The notes: generated from the letters alone by a model not told the origin. Numbered from the stretch's first letter, positions 28,480 to 37,228 are shown. The stretch is 64,000 nt of DNA from JAHEIJ01 sp040235565 (GCA_040235565.1 JBECLA010000101.1:1-64000); one strand, 5' to 3'. Made by a program: numbers and translations.

Positions 28480-29214
28480 ATGCCACCATTACCCATAGCT
28501 ATTATTTGTCATGCCAGTTGCGAACCACCTGGCTATCTCTGTAGTTATTTTGACAGCAGAGCAATCCCTTATATAAAAATCAATATCCTTGAAAATATGT
28601 TGTCAGAACATGATCTCGATACATTATCCGGGATGATTGTGATGGGTGGTCCCTACAGTGTTTATGATAACCATGCATGGATAGAGGATGAAACAAGACT
28701 CATTCGCAGTGCAATTGCAAAGAAACTGCCGATGATGGGTGTTTGCTTCGGTGCACAATTGATAAGTAAGGTACTTGGAGCAGAAGTCAAACCAGCGGTA
28801 AAAATGGAGGCAGGGTGGCATTCTATTTATACAGACACTTCTTTACTTGAGCATACCCATCCCTTGCGACTGCATCACAGCTTTGAAGTATTTGAGTGGC
28901 ATGAAGATACTTTTAGTATTCCGAATGGTGCAATTCCTGTTTTCAAGGGAAGCGGTATAAAAAATCAGGGATATGTTTTTGATAATGTTCTGGCAATGCA
29001 GTTTCACCTGGAAATGACTGAGCATATGGTTTCGGAATGGATAGAACGTTACAAGGAATGCCTGCCAAAACGCCTGGGTTCCTTTCAGGGTTATAAGGAA
29101 ATTACCATGCAATTAGATGAGAGAATTGACAAACTACATGCTGTTGCAGACAAAATTTACGACTGGTGGCTTGAATTCATTCTACAAGATCCCGCCAAAA
29201 TAATAAGTAACTGA
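28480..29214 (+). CDS. Class I glutamine amidotransferase (GMP-synthase-like domain)
   Basis: A 244-residue stand-alone GATase. The nucleophile elbow is GVCFGAQL, the oxyanion segment is MIVMGGPYSVYD, and the C-terminal catalytic His/Glu is in AMQFHLEM. No synthetase domain is attached, so it needs a partner or acts on gamma-glutamyl substrates, as family members such as YfeJ or GGGH-like enzymes do. It overlaps the next gene by one base (TGATG) and probably forms an operon with it. Confidence 0.85.
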   Translation: MPPLPIAIICHASCEPPGYLCSYFDSRAIPYIKINILENMLSEHDLDTLSGMIVMGGPYSVYDNHAWIEDETRLIRSAIAKKLPMMGVCFGAQLISKVLGAEVKPAVKMEAGWHSIYTDTSLLEHTHPLRLHHSFEVFEWHEDTFSIPNGAIPVFKGSGIKNQGYVFDNVLAMQFHLEMTEHMVSEWIERYKECLPKRLGSFQGYKEITMQLDERIDKLHAVADKIYDWWLEFILQDPAKIISN

Positions 29215-29696
29215 TGAGCGCATTCAATTTTAAAATAATTGATAAGGTAAATATGCCGCATGTATTGGCATTTATTTGCAATAAACTTACTGATTATGAC
29301 ACAAGCAGGATTGAGTGGATAAAGTTGTTGCCTCTATATAAAAAGGAAATCCTGCACGGTTGTTGCACATATCCGGTAATTGATGAGTCTTCTCCCCAAT
29401 CCTTCAGCCCCGGCTATCGGCTTCGAGCCAGTGTCAATGTAGAAGTTCCGCCTCCATATGAATATGAGCACTGGGCCCGAATCCCATCAGACAGACATAG
29501 ACAAGGCTGGTATTCCGGTGCACAGGTTTTTCGATTTAACGACCTGGAAGAATGTGCTGTTCATACTCTGGCACATGAATGTTTTCACTTTCTTAGCCAT
29601 TCAAAACAGGTGAGTTATAAGAACACCGAGGCCAATGCTAACTGGTGGGCAGACCACTGGCTGGCTGATTTTACGTCGGTTAATATCGCAACATAG
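29214..29696 (+). CDS. Uncharacterised protein with a HExxH metalloprotease-like motif
   Basis: A 160-residue protein. I do not recognise a named family. It has HECFH (HExxH) with a following NTEANANWWADHW segment that may provide the third, glutamate metal ligand. There is no signal peptide and no membrane segment. The start overlaps the amidotransferase stop, so the two are probably co-translated. A SprT-like or gluzincin-like metal site is possible but unproven. Confidence 0.7.
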   Translation: MSAFNFKIIDKVNMPHVLAFICNKLTDYDTSRIEWIKLLPLYKKEILHGCCTYPVIDESSPQSFSPGYRLRASVNVEVPPPYEYEHWARIPSDRHRQGWYSGAQVFRFNDLEECAVHTLAHECFHFLSHSKQVSYKNTEANANWWADHWLADFTSVNIAT

Positions 29697-29729
29697 AAAC
29701 CGGTTTCAGAATAAGGACTGACGTTTTAA

Positions 29730-30044
29730 TTAATTTGTGCTGCGTCGCGTGCGGTACATCCCGTTATGAAACTCATTGAAAAATGCGTCGATGGCGGGGT
29801 GGTTTACCGGTGCTATATCAGATGTTGTTTCCAGGTGGCGCTCCGCGACATATGTCATATTGTCAGCATTATCGACCAGTACGTGATACCAGGGTTTATC
29901 TTTCGGTGGCCTGCTGCGGGCAACAAGCTCATACCATTCCTCGCTGCCCTGAAATGTTGCATCGACGTCAACGATCACACCCCTGTAGTCAAACTTCTTG
30001 TGATGTATTATTTGACCAACAAAAAATTGTGCTTCTACCGCCAT
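29730..30044 (-). CDS. hspQ: Heat-shock protein HspQ
   Basis: A 104-residue protein of the HspQ/YccV family: FFVGQIIHHKKFDYRGVIVDVD and the YHVLVDNADNMTYVAERHLE block are diagnostic. HspQ binds hemimethylated DNA and acts as a specificity-enhancing factor for Lon. It is found mainly in gammaproteobacteria. It is followed (minus-strand order) by no co-directional gene within 30 bases. Confidence 0.92.
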   Translation of the reverse strand: MAVEAQFFVGQIIHHKKFDYRGVIVDVDATFQGSEEWYELVARSRPPKDKPWYHVLVDNADNMTYVAERHLETTSDIAPVNHPAIDAFFNEFHNGMYRTRRSTN

Positions 30045-30142
30045 AACATCCCGCCAGTATAGAGTGTTGCACTGTTAACAGAAGTAGTGGAGGAAAAACA
30101 GATGAGTTCCTCCACTGACTTCACATGGCATTGATAGCAGAA

Positions 30143-30475
30143 TCACATATCGCTCATGTATGATTTTGCTTCTTCCCCTGGATCCGGCAGCCCGGCAATC
30201 CTCCAGGCATTTAAACAACTATGAAAGAGATCATGAGCCCAGGTTGCCTTATGACCGTATTCTCGACAAATATTATGCATCGCTGGTGCAACACCAAATC
30301 TGGCATAATGTTCCCGTAATGCATGGATGATTTTCCAGTGATCATTGGTCAGGTCGTCAATCCCGTTGTGTCTGGCAAGAGTAATTGCGACACTCTCATT
30401 CCAGTCGTCTGGATCGACCAGTAAACCGTACTCATCCAGATTTATTTCCTTTTGCAAATTTATTGCTGTACTCAT
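30143..30475 (-). CDS. DsrC/TusE-family protein lacking the conserved cysteines
   Basis: A 110-residue protein of the DsrC/TusE family. The start at 30475 has GGAGA at good spacing. The fold signature DEYGLLVDPDDWNESVA and the RIAGLPDPG tail are clear. The C-terminal tail ends ...SYMSDM without the terminal Cys used by DsrC/TusE to carry sulfur. The inner Cys position before RIAGLP is Trp (NAWRIAGLP). A Cys remains four residues earlier. It thus matches the cysteine-less regulatory-type DsrC paralogues (RspA-like) better than a sulfur carrier. Confidence 0.85.
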   Translation of the reverse strand: MSTAINLQKEINLDEYGLLVDPDDWNESVAITLARHNGIDDLTNDHWKIIHALREHYARFGVAPAMHNICREYGHKATWAHDLFHSCLNAWRIAGLPDPGEEAKSYMSDM

Positions 30476-30716
30476 AACATTCTCCTTCAAAATGGTATTG
30501 GAAAATGCAATTTCAGTTATTCATTAGTATAGATCTCGGAATATAAAGTTCACTCAATATCCTTACTGTTTGATTTCAAATATAAAACCCCACAGAACCT
30601 TTCTAATCCATATTTACCTGTTGCAAATTAATTGTTTAAATATAATTCCATGCAAAGTATGAGGGAATAATCACCGACATGACTGAGGGAAACATCTAAT
30701 CGCAGAAACGTATCAA

Positions 30717-30914
30717 ATGGAAACCGTGACTTATATCGGTAAAATTCAAGCCCATGCCAGGGAGGGCGACTATCATGCGGCGCTCAATCGGGCGCATTTC
30801 GGATTAAACCCGGATCGTAATAGCGATAGTCAGAACTATGTGAACACGCTCCCTGGGGTTATTGAAGGACTGACACAAAAATTAATTACCGAATTCAGGG
30901 AAAAGAAAAACTGA
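30717..30914 (+). CDS. Small hypothetical protein
   Basis: A 65-residue frame with no recognised domain, mixed charged residues and no membrane segment. It has no clear SD, and the upstream 225 bases are AT-rich with a TATAAT-like box near 30643. It could be a real gene, but support is only length and composition. Confidence 0.35.
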   Translation: METVTYIGKIQAHAREGDYHAALNRAHFGLNPDRNSDSQNYVNTLPGVIEGLTQKLITEFREKKN

Positions 30915-30982
30915 CCCTGTGACAGGTAATTGTGAGCAAGACTTGTCTTGAGAGCCGAGCTCTTGGTTGTTGGCAAAAAAAG

Positions 30983-31414
30983 TTATTCCATGACATTATC
31001 ACAGCCCGATAACTTTTGTGCCCAAACCAGCGCTGCGCGGACGCGTTGATTAAGCAATGAATACGCTTCAGCATATGAAGCCCAGCGATGCTCATGATGT
31101 TCCGGATAGCCAAGCTCCGGATTTATACCAAGTATCACTTCCGATTCTTGCGTTACAGCGAGATAATAGCGTGCAACTTTGCCGCCCCCATAGGGCGGTG
31201 TCTCGTAGTAAGCATTCCGCCATCGAAAATCAAGCTGTGTGATGCCTGTTTCTTCCGCTGTTTCCCTCCGGGCGGCATCCAGCGGCAGTTCGCCGGCTTC
31301 CACCTCACCTTTTGGGAAATCCCAGTAACTATATGCCCGTAATAACAGATAATAACAATGATCATTGTTGCGACGGATTGTTATAACACCAGCGGAAAGT
31401 CGGCCTGTTGCCAT
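30983..31414 (-). CDS. Nudix hydrolase (Ap4A-hydrolase-like)
   Basis: A 143-residue Nudix enzyme. The Nudix box G-x5-E-x7-REUxEExGU is fully present: GEVEAGELPLDAARRETAEE, then TGI. The N-terminal SAGVITIRRNNDHCYYLLLR and the YYLAVTQ strand resemble bis(5'-nucleosyl)-tetraphosphatase proteins of the Nudt2 type. It probably hydrolyses dinucleoside polyphosphates in the cytosol. Confidence 0.9.
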   Translation of the reverse strand: MATGRLSAGVITIRRNNDHCYYLLLRAYSYWDFPKGEVEAGELPLDAARRETAEETGITQLDFRWRNAYYETPPYGGGKVARYYLAVTQESEVILGINPELGYPEHHEHRWASYAEAYSLLNQRVRAALVWAQKLSGCDNVME

Positions 31415-31443
31415 GCTACTGCATACTTAATCGGTGGCATATG

Positions 31444-31836
31444 TCATTGTTGAACCGGTGCGGAGCCCTGCTGTTTCATGGGAATCAGGGGATTACAATT
31501 TTTGATACTGACTTTCCCCTGTAGCAAATTACCGCGTGAATATTCATTGAAATAGCAAATATTTTTCTCGGGATCGTAATTTTCAATCCACAAATGATCT
31601 TCCTTCCAGGTGGCGCTGATATGATACTGGCCAGGAGGAACGCTTATTGCCATGACCCCGCCATAATGTTTGACAAACACCTGCTCGAAATGGAAGTAGT
31701 AGGCTGCCCAACCAACAACCAGAATTACGATTGTGGAAATCATCGCAGCTTTTAATTTTTCCATTTTTGCGCCGACAATTACCAGGGTCGCAATGACAAG
31801 CCCGATAACAATAGCCCAGTAAAGATAGGTAATCAT
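31444..31836 (-). CDS. Hypothetical membrane protein
   Basis: A 130-residue protein with two hydrophobic helices in the first 50 residues and a hydrophilic C-terminal part. No family is recognised. It ends 29 bases upstream of the Nudix start on the same strand and may be co-transcribed with it. Confidence 0.6.
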   Translation of the reverse strand: MITYLYWAIVIGLVIATLVIVGAKMEKLKAAMISTIVILVVGWAAYYFHFEQVFVKHYGGVMAISVPPGQYHISATWKEDHLWIENYDPEKNICYFNEYSRGNLLQGKVSIKNCNPLIPMKQQGSAPVQQ

Positions 31837-31917
31837 GATGATAATCCTTAATATTACTAACCATATTCTAATAAAATAAGTTAAAATTCTGCCACATTAT
31901 TACGATTTAATCTTTAC

Positions 31918-32319
31918 ATGAAAAGTATTAAAGCAATTCTGGCAGGCAGCCTGTTCATTATTGTGGTTGGTCTGCTAATTGAATTGGCCTATGTATTTCT
32001 GGCCGTGGGCTATAATGCTATGGCCAAAGATTATCCATTTCTGAATGACATCAATATCTATCTTCGGTATTTGATTGGTATCCCTGTCCTGTTTGTCGTC
32101 ATGTTTATCGGCGGGGTGATTACCGCGGACCTGGCCAAACAACATGTGTATCTTCATTGCCTGGCGGTGTCGATCATTACCATCAGTGTCATGATGGCCA
32201 GTGCCATGGAAAATATGCAAGTAACAACTTCAGGAGTGATAGTTTCGATCCTCGCGCTGGTATCAACGCTGTTGGGAGGATGGTATTGGCATAGCGACAC
32301 AAACAAGTTAAATGGCTGA
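31918..32319 (+). CDS. Hypothetical four-helix membrane protein
   Basis: A 133-residue protein with four hydrophobic segments (about 5-30, 45-75, 80-100, 105-125) and little loop sequence. No family is recognised. It is divergent from the 31836 gene across an 81-base gap. Confidence 0.6.
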   Translation: MKSIKAILAGSLFIIVVGLLIELAYVFLAVGYNAMAKDYPFLNDINIYLRYLIGIPVLFVVMFIGGVITADLAKQHVYLHCLAVSIITISVMMASAMENMQVTTSGVIVSILALVSTLLGGWYWHSDTNKLNG

Positions 32320-32422
32320 CAATAAAACTTAATAACAGACATCAAGGTAAATCGATTACATTATTTAATTTTGTCACGAAAGAGAGCGGAAGATATGAAA
32401 TTACCTTCCGCCCTTTTAAATA

Positions 32423-32884
32423 TTAACAGATGGCCGCGTGCTGCGCGTTTTTCATTAATTTGCGGAATGATGTCCCTTTAAGATGAATCAGATCCTCATG
32501 ATCGCCTGCTTCGAAGTAGACATCCGGAAAATCGGTCAGGCTTTCATCGACAATGGAATCAATTCCGTATGCCTCTCCAATCGGCGGAATGGCACCGAGA
32601 TCACAGTCTGAAAACAATTTTTCGAGTTCAGATTCTGTCGCAAGCCCCATATTTCGATCCAGCACATGATTGATCTTACCGATTTTAACGTGTCGGGTTG
32701 CCGGGATGACTGCCATTAGATAGCCATCTTCGTCCTCGAGGATAACAGGTTTTGCCAGTTTCTCCGCTGGCACGTGCGCAGTTGAAGCGGTGTTAATGCT
32801 GGTTGAGGTATATTTATGATGCAGGGTATCGTAGGCAATGCCTTTTTGCGCCAGATACCTCTGAAGGGTGAGTGCAATAGCCAT
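32423..32884 (-). CDS. YbaK/EbsC-family aminoacyl-tRNA deacylase
   Basis: A 153-residue YbaK-domain protein. Diagnostic parts are KPVILEDEDGYLMAVIPA, the following HVKIGKINHVL, GAIPPIGEAYGI and the DLIHLKGTSFRKLMKN tail. Proteins of this group hydrolyse mis-acylated tRNA (for example Cys-tRNAPro) in trans. Which tRNA this one edits is not clear. Confidence 0.87.
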   Translation of the reverse strand: MAIALTLQRYLAQKGIAYDTLHHKYTSTSINTASTAHVPAEKLAKPVILEDEDGYLMAVIPATRHVKIGKINHVLDRNMGLATESELEKLFSDCDLGAIPPIGEAYGIDSIVDESLTDFPDVYFEAGDHEDLIHLKGTSFRKLMKNAQHAAIC

Positions 32885-33221
32885 GACACACCTCCATTGA
32901 GTCGAAGACTCAAAACAAATATTGCCGACTCTTCAAGATAGTATAGTTCACTGCTGCCATAAATAGTCTTCCTGATGAGCGGTGTATGTATAACAAAATT
33001 TTATCAATGACCAGCTTAGCTGGTCTTCCATTACGAGAAATCCGATACTAATTCAGGATTGGTATTGAAAATCTCGAGAATCGGTTCGTTGAATCGACGC
33101 TTTCATAAAAGGAGTGAATGACGATAGCGTGTTTGAATAGCGTATTACTTCCCTATGTGACGATATGAGGCCGGCTGGCTTTATTTATTATATACTTAGG
33201 TCTGTTAAAGAGCATACTGGC
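32885..33221. other. Intergenic region between ybaK-like and the 33222 frame
   Basis: No gene is supported across about 337 bases. It contains a 7-bp perfect inverted repeat (GACCAGC at 33009-33015, GCTGGTC at 33019-33025) with a 3-base loop. An in-frame upstream ATG at 33165 could extend the next gene. Confidence 0.5.
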
Positions 33222-33425
33222 ATGGGTAAATCCGACACCAAGCAAAGCTGCAGAGGGACACCACGTCCCGTCACAAAGCTGCCTGTCAGACAAAAAAGAA
33301 AAAGTCTGAGTATGCATGATGGGATTGCTATCTGGTGTGATTGTTGTTCCTGTGAAGCAGAACCCTATTGGGCAGAACTGGCGGACGAGATGGGAATTGA
33401 TCCTGGAAGTGATTATGAAGAATAG
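33222..33425 (+). CDS. Small cysteine-containing hypothetical protein
   Basis: About 67 residues from the ATG at 33222, or 86 from 33165. The N-terminal half is basic. The middle has a CDCCSCEAE run, which could bind metal, and the C-terminus is acidic. No family is recognised. It is convergent with the M1-like peptidase gene. Confidence 0.45.
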   Translation: MGKSDTKQSCRGTPRPVTKLPVRQKRKSLSMHDGIAIWCDCCSCEAEPYWAELADEMGIDPGSDYEE

Positions 33426-33461
33426 CTCAAGTTGTTGTCCAATATCCGTCGTGAAATCTGA

Positions 33462-35510
33462 TTAGTTACCCAGATGCCGTGTGAGAGGTGAAATCATTAC
33501 GGGGAGTGAATGTTTCGTAATATTGTTTACCTCGGGAAGTTCAAATACTAATCGGCCATAGCTGCTGTAATGCGGCAGTTTACGTGCCAAGGCGGTAATC
33601 ACCTTCGGTTGTCCAGCACCAATAAAACCCAGTGGCAACCGGCTGTTATCCGGGTCGAGCAGGACTGATGCATATTCTGCTGCTTTGTACAGTCTGTGTT
33701 CGATCATCGCCGCGCTGGGCATCAGTTGCTGGTCTTCGGTATTAAAACGTGATTGATAACTGGCCAAAATCCGGTTTTCCCAGCCCAATATCCAGACTGC
33801 GCTATCGGCTGGCAAGTGCGCCAATTCAGTATCATCAATGAGTTCCACATTCTGATAGTGTCTCGCCCAGGCAGTGGCCAGGCTTTGCCAGGCCTGTCGT
33901 TGTTGTCGATTCACCGCGGTAGGCAAAACCAATAGCTGTTTTCGTGCGCCAAACAAGCGTCCCAACGAACTTGGGGTTTCCGCCGGATCCAGTAACCGGA
34001 AGACGTCGTAGCCTGGATCAAGGGTGAGCAATTGGGGGCGTTCAGTCATTTCCAGACGAATTATCCTGTGTCGACCGGTTACATCCACCCATTGACGAAG
34101 CGGTACATGATTTTTTCCAAACTGCACCTCGAGGGGAACCTGCAGCTTATAAGGGGCATCGCTCTGCGTCTGCCTGATTTCCACCTTGAGTTGGAAGCCA
34201 TTGGCTTTGTTTTTGACCTCGACCTTGCCCAGGGCCAGTTGTGGCGCACCGGGACGATATAACCATTGCTTCATAAATGTCTGGCGATCGGATTTCGCCT
34301 CGGCTAACAGCGTCTCGATAAGATCGGCGTAACTGGCGGTTTGAAACTGGTAACGCTGCCAGAATTGCCGGATCCGCTGGTTGAAGACGTTATCACCGAG
34401 TTGCCGTCGCAGCATATGAATCAGCATCAGCGATTTACTGTAACCAACGGCCTGGCTGGCGTCATCATGGCGGGAACGAAATTCAGCCAACGGAAAATCA
34501 CGCCCCCGGGCGGCAAAATTGGCATAGCGTTCCAGTGCCTTGCGACGGTAGGCCCTGTCTTCACCGCGCTGTTCACTATCACGGTGATCCGACATATAGG
34601 CGGTGAGGCCTTCACTCCAGTTACCGCTGGACGCATCAATATACACGCCATTCCCCCACCAGTTGTGCAAGATCTCATGGGGCAGGGAGGTATGCAGAAT
34701 GAAAGGTAGCCGGATCACGCGGGAGCCGAGCAGAGTGAACGAAGGCATCCCGTAACCGGTCTGCCAGTGGTTCTCGACCACGGCAAATTTGCCATAGGGA
34801 TAGGGGCCTATCTGTTGACTGTAATATTCCACGTACTCGGCGCTGGCCTGAAGATAGCGCTGCGCCAAGCCGGCATCGGCTTCCAGCAGGTATACCTCGA
34901 GTTCGGTGTTTTTGTGCCGATTCTGGTAATGGTGGTAACGTCCCCCGAGCAAATATATATCATCCTGGGGATGCGGCATGGTGTAACGAACCCCCCTCAC
35001 CAGGCGCTCACCTGTGCCTTGACTGATGATTTCCCATTCCGGCAACGTGTCGACCTCAAGGGTAAACGTCAGCCAGGGATAGTCAGGAAAATGGGGACGC
35101 CAGTTGCTGGCTGCATCCAGGTAGACGCCTTCCTTAGCCAGGATGGCGGCGGGCATGCCAAAGGGACCCTGGGGTCGTTGTGTGGCGATTTTACCTTCAT
35201 ATCTGAGACGAACCTTGCGATTGCCCGACAGATTGGTCAGCCGGTAACGCAACGACTCGCCTCCGGCCATGGTACCCAATTGCTGCAAGTCTGCTCCCTC
35301 GGCAGTAACCTTCAGGCCTTGATTCAGGATAAATTCGATTCCCGGCGATGAGGTCAACGGAAACTGCACATCATCGATCACGCTTAAACTGCCTTGTGTT
35401 GGATGCAGTTTGACCTGCAGGTCATGATGGATCAGTGTCGCGTGGGCCGGAATAGAGAGCAGCAGGGTAGACAACAGCCACCCCAGGGTAACACCGACCA
35501 GATACCTCAT
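33462..35510 (-). CDS. M1-family (gluzincin) aminopeptidase-like exported protein
   Basis: About 682 residues if started at the ATG at 35510, which begins a signal peptide (MRYLVGVTLGWLLSTLLLSI, then PAHA); the longer frame from 35642 is unlikely. The zinc site is HEILH at about 278-282 with the glutamate of GNWSEG at about 300. That leaves 17 residues between the last His and the Glu, one fewer than the usual M1 spacing. The usual GxMEN substrate motif is replaced by QTGYGMPSF. The N-terminal beta-domain is present, and the C-terminal 200 residues are unrelated to classic M1 and unrecognised. It probably works in the periplasm. Confidence 0.82.
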   Translation of the reverse strand: MRYLVGVTLGWLLSTLLLSIPAHATLIHHDLQVKLHPTQGSLSVIDDVQFPLTSSPGIEFILNQGLKVTAEGADLQQLGTMAGGESLRYRLTNLSGNRKVRLRYEGKIATQRPQGPFGMPAAILAKEGVYLDAASNWRPHFPDYPWLTFTLEVDTLPEWEIISQGTGERLVRGVRYTMPHPQDDIYLLGGRYHHYQNRHKNTELEVYLLEADAGLAQRYLQASAEYVEYYSQQIGPYPYGKFAVVENHWQTGYGMPSFTLLGSRVIRLPFILHTSLPHEILHNWWGNGVYIDASSGNWSEGLTAYMSDHRDSEQRGEDRAYRRKALERYANFAARGRDFPLAEFRSRHDDASQAVGYSKSLMLIHMLRRQLGDNVFNQRIRQFWQRYQFQTASYADLIETLLAEAKSDRQTFMKQWLYRPGAPQLALGKVEVKNKANGFQLKVEIRQTQSDAPYKLQVPLEVQFGKNHVPLRQWVDVTGRHRIIRLEMTERPQLLTLDPGYDVFRLLDPAETPSSLGRLFGARKQLLVLPTAVNRQQRQAWQSLATAWARHYQNVELIDDTELAHLPADSAVWILGWENRILASYQSRFNTEDQQLMPSAAMIEHRLYKAAEYASVLLDPDNSRLPLGFIGAGQPKVITALARKLPHYSSYGRLVFELPEVNNITKHSLPVMISPLTRHLGN

Positions 35511-35678
35511 GTTGCAATAACGCCGTGGCGCCAATCGCTTCACCGATTCACTCCTGCTTGTAGGGTTGGGGGCATTTTTAATTACCCCAACAGATATCAT
35601 GCCCCATGGGTAGAATATGGAACTTTTACTGCCCGGAACCAACTAAACTATAACATTTATCAACCAAGCGTTTTAATC

Positions 35679-36293
35679 ATGTACCGACACCTTCTGACCG
35701 TTACCGTGCTGGCATTTTCCATATCCGCAACTGTTATTGCCGAGACAGCAACGAAACCAAAGATCGAAACGGCCATTCTGGCCGGGGGCTGTTTCTGGTG
35801 TATTGAGGCGGATTATGAAAAACTTGACGGTGTACTGGATGTGATTTCGGGCTATACCGGCGGACATGTTGAGAATCCGAATTACAAACAGGTTTCGGCT
35901 GGACGTACCGGTCATATTGAAGCAGTGAAGATTACCTATGATGCCAATCAAATCAGCTATGCCGCCATTCTGGATTACTTCTGGCATCATATTGATCCGA
36001 CACGAGATGATGGCCAGTTCTGTGATCGGGGTTCGCAATACCGTCCGGCCATTTTCTATGTCACGGCAAACCAGAAAATTGCGGCGCTAGCTTCCAGGCA
36101 GAAGATCGAACAAACCAAACCCTTCAACGAACCGCTAAAAGTGGAATTGATTCAGGCATCGACATTCTATCCGGCAGAGGAGTATCATCAGGATTATTAT
36201 AAAAAGAACCCATTACGCTATCATTTTTATCGGTATAGTTGTGGTCGAGACGCACGCGTCGAGCAGTTATGGGGTGCACCGACGAAAGAGTGA
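35679..36293 (+). CDS. msrA: Peptide methionine-(S)-sulfoxide reductase MsrA, exported
   Basis: 204 residues. The start at 35679 opens a signal peptide (YRHLLTVTVLAFSISATVIA). The MsrA core has the catalytic motif GGCFWC and the EEYHQDYY block. It repairs oxidised methionines, here in the envelope. The longer frame from 35394 overlaps the divergent peptidase gene and is rejected. The C-terminal region ends without obvious resolving-cysteine doublets beyond one SCG. Confidence 0.92.
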   Translation: MYRHLLTVTVLAFSISATVIAETATKPKIETAILAGGCFWCIEADYEKLDGVLDVISGYTGGHVENPNYKQVSAGRTGHIEAVKITYDANQISYAAILDYFWHHIDPTRDDGQFCDRGSQYRPAIFYVTANQKIAALASRQKIEQTKPFNEPLKVELIQASTFYPAEEYHQDYYKKNPLRYHFYRYSCGRDARVEQLWGAPTKE

Positions 36294-36455
36294 AGAATAA
36301 TTACTAAGAGTTGGGTCTTTCTCTGCATTTTGAGGAAAAATCGAGAACCGGGTCACAGAGTGCTTAAAAAAATCATGTTCAATTTTCTGTCACCAGCCAC
36401 TGCCAGACTAAACTATTGATATCTCATTAGCCTGAGTTTGTATAAAATAACAATT

Positions 36456-36791
36456 ATGAGGCCCGCTGAACGTAATTATCAGTACGAACAACAGTTGAGC
36501 AACGCGATCAAGCAGCGTCGACGTGTACGTATTCGCTATAAATACGATATGCATTACCGGGTACTGGAACCTTATATTCTCTATAAGGATGAAGAGAAAA
36601 AGATCATTATTGTTGGCATACGTATTAAAGACGAGGGTAAACCCGCCAAAAAGCCAGCCCCCTGTCAATACGAAGTCGGTCTGATTACCGACCTTATTAT
36701 GCTGAATGATACATTTGAGATCGATCGCCGTTTCAGTTCTTATCGTCCGAAGTATAAAGGACTGGACGTATTCGCCGCGGTTGATCGTTAA
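36456..36791 (+). CDS. Small WYL-like domain protein
   Basis: About 111 residues from the ATG at 36456; a TTG at 36438 could add six. A basic IKQRRRVRIRYKYDMHYRVLEPY segment and the beta-rich remainder (FEIDRRFSSYRPKY) resemble a stand-alone WYL ligand-sensing domain without its usual HTH. No SD is evident. The assignment is tentative. Confidence 0.5.
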   Translation: MRPAERNYQYEQQLSNAIKQRRRVRIRYKYDMHYRVLEPYILYKDEEKKIIIVGIRIKDEGKPAKKPAPCQYEVGLITDLIMLNDTFEIDRRFSSYRPKYKGLDVFAAVDR

Positions 36792-36952
36792 AACCGGATG
36801 ACGCTCCATACTCACCGCGATTTATCGTTATAGCCCGGCCGCATTATCGTGTCCACCCTGCGGGCCCCACTGCGTGCGTTCAAATTAGTTCCAGACAAAT
36901 TTGTCAAACTCCCTCCCTGCGGTCGGGAGTTCATAATCATTCAGTGCAAACT

Positions 36953-36979
36953 AAAAACCGGCCACAAGGACCGGTTTTT
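36953..36979. terminator. Bidirectional intrinsic terminator
   Basis: AAAAACCGG and CCGGTTTTT arms enclose a short loop, with A-run and T-run on the two sides. It follows the tRNA fragment on the minus strand and lies about 160 bases after the WYL-like gene on the plus strand. Confidence 0.7.
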
Positions 36980-36983
36980 AATT

Positions 36984-37001
36984 TGGCGCGCCCGGAGAGA
37001 T
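36984..37001 (-). repeat. Fragment of the tRNA-Arg 3' end
   Basis: TGGCGCGCCCGGAGAGAT is identical to the last 18 bases (acceptor stem, CCA and part of the T-arm) of the intact tRNA-Arg at 37152-37228. The rest of the tRNA is missing. It may be an attachment-site-like remnant or a degraded tandem duplicate. Confidence 0.75.
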
Positions 37002-37118
37002 GGTTTCAGGCCTTCCATGGCCTTCACCTTTCAGGCGCGCTATGCGCGACCAAATTTGCTCCCGGCAAATTTGTCAAACTCCCCGACCTCGGTCGGGAGT
37101 TCTCATCGTGGAATAATC

Positions 37119-37143
37119 AAAAAACCCACACAAGGTGGGCTTT
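37119..37143 (-). terminator. Intrinsic terminator of tRNA-Arg
   Basis: On the minus strand AAAGCCCAC is followed by a short loop and GTGGGTTTTTT. It begins 9 bases after the CCA end of the tRNA. Confidence 0.8.
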
Positions 37144-37151
37144 ATTGATTA

Positions 37152-37228
37152 TGGCGCGCCCGGAGAGATTCGAACTCCCGACCGACTGGTTCGAAGCCAG
37201 TTACTCTATCCAGCTGAGCTACGGGCGC
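37152..37228 (-). tRNA. tRNA-Arg (anticodon UCG)
   Basis: The minus strand folds as a 77-base tRNA: acceptor GCGCCCG/CGGGCGC, D-arm GCTCAGCTGGATAGAG, anticodon stem ACTGG/CCAGT with loop CTTCGAA (anticodon TCG), variable loop, T-arm GGGAG/CTCTC-type with TTCGAAT, discriminator G and encoded CCA. It reads CGA codons. The terminator is immediately downstream. Confidence 0.95.

Larger units (their letters stand above)
36894..37110. repeat. Two diverged ~170-bp tandem units with tRNA-derived pieces
   Basis: Block CAAATTTGTCAAACTCC followed by GGTCGGGAGTTC occurs at 36896-36932 and again at 37066-37102, a 170-bp step. The 18-base tRNA 3' end occurs at 36984-37001 and in the intact tRNA at 37152-37169, a 168-bp step. 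Within each copy AACTCCC and GGGAGTT form a hairpin, and GGTCGGGAGTTC is identical to the T-arm of the neighbouring tRNA-Arg, in the opposite orientation. No open frame is supported here. Confidence 0.7.

Noticed and set aside
35394..35678. N-terminal extension of MsrA
   Set aside because: It overlaps the divergent peptidase gene and lacks SD; the ATG at 35679 opens a signal peptide.
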